From Agapetus fuscipes (taxonomy: Eukaryota; Arthropoda; Insecta; Trichoptera; Glossosomatidae), in the NCBI GenBank assembly GCA_951799405.1, contig OX637353.1, forward strand, positions 2,542,001 to 2,606,000: a stretch of DNA of 64,000 nt, read 5' to 3'. Below the pieces are notes generated by a model, which worked only from the letters and a program-made list of their open reading frames with translations, was not told the origin of the DNA and ran no database searches. The position numbers and the translations under genes are program-made. This document shows, in pieces, positions 61,113 through 64,000 of the stretch (positions within the stretch are counted from its first letter, which is position 1; the number at the start of each line of letters is the position of its first letter).

Positions 61113-61929
61113 TAGATGTTACTATACCTACCTAATATTATTTTTTAAAGTACATACAGAAAAGTGTAAACTGTGCTTCATTCTTTCTTCTGGACGGGAC
61201 GGTAGCCCATATGTTTGCCAGCTAAGGCTCCGGACCACTATTGATATTTCACCTTCGTGTGATATTTTATTTACAAGTCGTTTGTTTGCGCGGGAACAGC
61301 CACACAGCTTGACAAGACTAGAATAGCAATGCCCCTTTGTTGCCCGTCGCGATCACCTCTAACTTTGCACCGGTCTGCTCTTAGTCCGAGGATTCTCAAA
61401 GCAAACCCTCAAATAAACAAACAATCGCACTCATAGAGAAATAAAACAATTACAAAGGTTATAACAATTTTCTTTACAACTCTGGGTTGTTTCAGAGAAA
61501 ATAAGCTATTCTAAAAGTTAAAAAAAAAACATAAGTCAAAAAGTAACTATGTTTTGAAAGACTTTTTCGTAGGTAGGTACCTATCTACGGCGTTTCTCTT
61601 TTCAACTAATTTTAATAACTGAAAGTACCTATTTGATGAACTATTTCAATTACGGATAAGAATTCTACGAGTGTGGATAACTTTATAATTTTACGAGAGG
61701 GGAGGGAGTTATAGCTATTGGAACTCAGAGTAGGTACCTACCCAATGTACCTACCTATACAATATTGCGTAAATACTCAACCATCGCGGAAACAGAAAAC
61801 TAATAAGTATTTTACTCGTAGCACTGTCTAGAGGCGATTCTATATTTTGAATTAGAACATTATCTAGTTGTTACGTAATCAGAAAGGGCCAGGGGGGGCA
61901 GCTGCCTCCCCTGGAAGAGAAAAATTAAC

Positions 61930-62030
61930 CGAAATAATCCTAAATTGTATTGCAATTACTAAAATCACCATTATTTGATCATGGCTTGCGTCCCCCCCCC
62001 CCCCCTAGAGCTGCCTTAGGGAAGTAACTT
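61930..62030. repeat. Poly-C interspersed repeat, copy 2
   Basis: ATTGCAATTACTAAAATCAC then CATTATTTGATCATGGCTTG and a C run ending CTAGAG; reverse complement of 55390-55450. Confidence 0.65.
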
Positions 62031-62609
62031 TTCAAACGTGCCGTATGTTCCTAAGTATGAAAAAAGACTCGATGTTATATATTTGATCACGGTCTTTACG
62101 ACAATAGGTACCTACTTATTAAGTTACGATTATAATTAGAAAAAATATATACAATCATCACCTTCCTACTTAGTTAATTAGAGAACAGGTTGCGTGAGAA
62201 GACAAACATTGGTTTACAATATTGCATTCGCAATGCAATTAATAGAAGCCTCGAAGGCCTGGTAGAAGTGCAGATAAAAATGGAAAAAAAACTATTTTAT
62301 CATCAACGAATTACATGTTTTCATTCTATTGATTAAAAGGAATTGATACAAACAACAATAATCTCCCACAGAAAAGACTCATAATAGGAGCACACAGCGT
62401 TTTTCGTCCTTATTTGGCGTTCAACAATTACCTAATGTAAATGTAAAAAATGTGATAGATTTTTATTTGTGCAATGACAACAAATTCCGGACAATAAAGG
62501 CAATGTCGTATTGAAACTGGCCACCTTTAGTAGAATAATACTGTCAAGAGTCACTTATGTTCTACTAAATACAATAATAATGACTCTATTGTATTTTTTA
62601 GTGTAAATC

Positions 62610-62760
62610 TGTTAACACAGTTAAAGTCCATTTTTATAAATATTTAAAAATATAAATGGTACAACATTGTTTTAATTCACTTTATTTTTTTATATTTTTG
62701 CTCGAATATTTTCGCCTAATGAGGCATCTTCGGGAGCAGAATAGTTACAAATATATTTTA
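62610..62760 (-). repeat. Hammerhead-like hairpin repeat, copy D
   Basis: TTGTTTTAATTCACTTTATT precedes CTCGAATATTTTCGCCTAAT then GAGGCATCTTCGGGAGCAG. On the - strand: CCGAAGA-TGCCTCATTAGGC-GAAA, same stem-loop as copies A and B with a decayed CTGATGA. Confidence 0.6.
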
Positions 62761-63598
62761 TAAAATAATTTTCAAAACAATTTTTTTCCAAAACAAAAAC
62801 AAAATTCATAGATAATTTTTTTTTTTTTTTAAAAACAAATGACTATTGTGTTGTAACTTAATAAACTAATTTACAAAATATATGTAGGCACCTGAGCTAA
62901 AAATGCAGGCCACTTTTTTTGGAAATTCCGCGTTTTCGATGGTCTGCTGGAAGAAATAGAGATATGGGCGACAAAAAAAAAGTGGATTCAATGATATAAA
63001 CATGTTACCTAAATTCAGAGCATTCATGATAAGATCGGTTGGTGCAATGTGTTGAAATTTAGATCTCGTGATGACGCCAGATTACATTTTATTATCCGGT
63101 AGTTTTACAGAATTTCTTGTCTTACGAGTAGGTATTTATATAGTATCGTCTCATAGCACTTTTCAAAGATGTCCGTAGGCTAGTCTTCGACAGATTGTGA
63201 ATAACGCTGAATGATACTTAGGCACAATAATTATAATTACTAAAGTATTAAAACTGAACAGATGATATTGCATAGAAATTAAGTAATTGAACTTGTATTG
63301 GAAAAAGTTAACGACACTTTAAGTTTCCGTATTGCGTTAACGCTGCTGCATAAATGTAACATGGACGGAACTTCCGTTGGGAGTACTAGGTACGCTAATT
63401 ATTATCGACGATGGTGCTTTCTTTCAAGCATGAGCATTGAGCATGTAGAGCATGCCAAGCTTTTGTCAAGTCATGCAGCAGAACTATAGGGTTACGAAAA
63501 AGTCATTTTTTGTATTTAGAAGTGTTCATCAGGAAAATTCCGTAAACTTTGCAAATAATTATTTCTCGGTCTCTCATCTTACTATCTACTCATTCCAA

Positions 63599-63769
63599 AA
63601 GCGCTATTCTGCTAAATTCCTTACACTTTGGATATCAATCTAAGTCGGAACTTGCTTGCGCTCACGAAAGAACTCCATAGATAAAAAAAATCACATTACA
63701 CAGTATTTTTGGACACGAATCGCTATCACGTCGCCTTCAGATCGTAAGGAATTTAGCAGAATAGCGCTT
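63599..63769. repeat. Perfect 26-bp inverted repeat
   Basis: AAGCGCTATTCTGCTAAATT + CCTTAC at 63599-63624 is exactly complemented at 63744-63769, with a 119-bp spacer. No TSD recognised. Confidence 0.8.
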
Positions 63770-64000
63770 CTGAGGGGCATGACGCCATTGGTAGTTTTGA
63801 CTTAGACGGTGGGTGCTCCACCTGCCTATTTTCATCATTCAGGTCAGGAAGAAATTTCTCAAAATAATCTGGGAGTATAAATGCGATGTGAGCAAAGGCA
63901 TGGAGGATACGCTTTTGGCACAGTCAACAGATGGCCTTGAACTCCCGCTGCCGCAAGATCGATACATTCTTCCTCTTCAATTTCCATGAGACTGTAGTTC

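Noticed and set aside
63298..64000. Possible gene at the right edge
   Set aside because: Short ORFs on both strands with no recognisable domain and no clear splice sites; cut by the window end.

Overview
The window is animal nuclear DNA: AT-rich, with spliced genes (GT-AG introns) and packed with LINEs, tRNA-derived SINEs, hAT, Tc1-like, piggyBac-like and PIF/Harbinger-like elements. The style (GGTACCTACCTA-type runs, the TE mix and the gene structure) suggests an arthropod, most likely an insect. The sequence does not let me fix the order.

One cellular gene dominates. Sixteen coding exons on the + strand run from 204 to the stop codon at 45971-45973. All splice phases agree, and the joined reading frame stays open for 2339 codons. 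The frame is already open at the first exon, so the promoter, start codon and probably the N-terminal domains (PH, perhaps WW) lie left of the window. The sequence landmarks are REESMKRLLEWKQRM, a coiled-coil block (YEKSKPLVHLVDNMVKLG), VRIVKRESERRQRDR, IPERY, and LSPEEQQKRREKVESIKKML. These place it in the PLEKHA5/6/7-type family, to which I believe the fly gene kramer also belongs; this assignment is from memory. The protein should be a cortical or junctional PH-domain scaffold. Its most unusual part is a 3858-bp phase-symmetric exon that encodes about 1286 disordered, Ser/Asn-rich residues with YxxM tyrosine motifs.

Layout. 1-9.7 kb holds exons 1-4, including the giant exon, with fairly clean introns. 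9.7-19.7 kb is one intron holding a degraded hAT element, a 26-bp minisatellite of 37 copies, and a LINE with an intact 1100-residue EN-RT ORF on the - strand preceded by tandem 5' monomers. 19.7-31.2 kb holds exons 5-12 with a 22-bp minisatellite, a LINE fragment carrying a piggyBac-like MITE, a hAT deletion derivative and a Tc1 fragment in the introns. 31.2-39 kb is one intron of nested TEs. 39-46 kb holds the last four exons. 46-64 kb is 3' UTR and intergenic sequence with no recognisable gene, but with many MITEs, SINEs, foldbacks and an inverted repeat pair.

The TE content is the main source of novelty. A SINE family shares its 3' tail with the resident LINE family. The same SINE is fused to a second tRNA-derived SINE, with the same junction at two loci. 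An unclassified repeat of about 240 bp (called R1 here) occurs roughly ten times. A hairpin resembling a hammerhead ribozyme core recurs. A 287-bp element is a four-arm palindrome.
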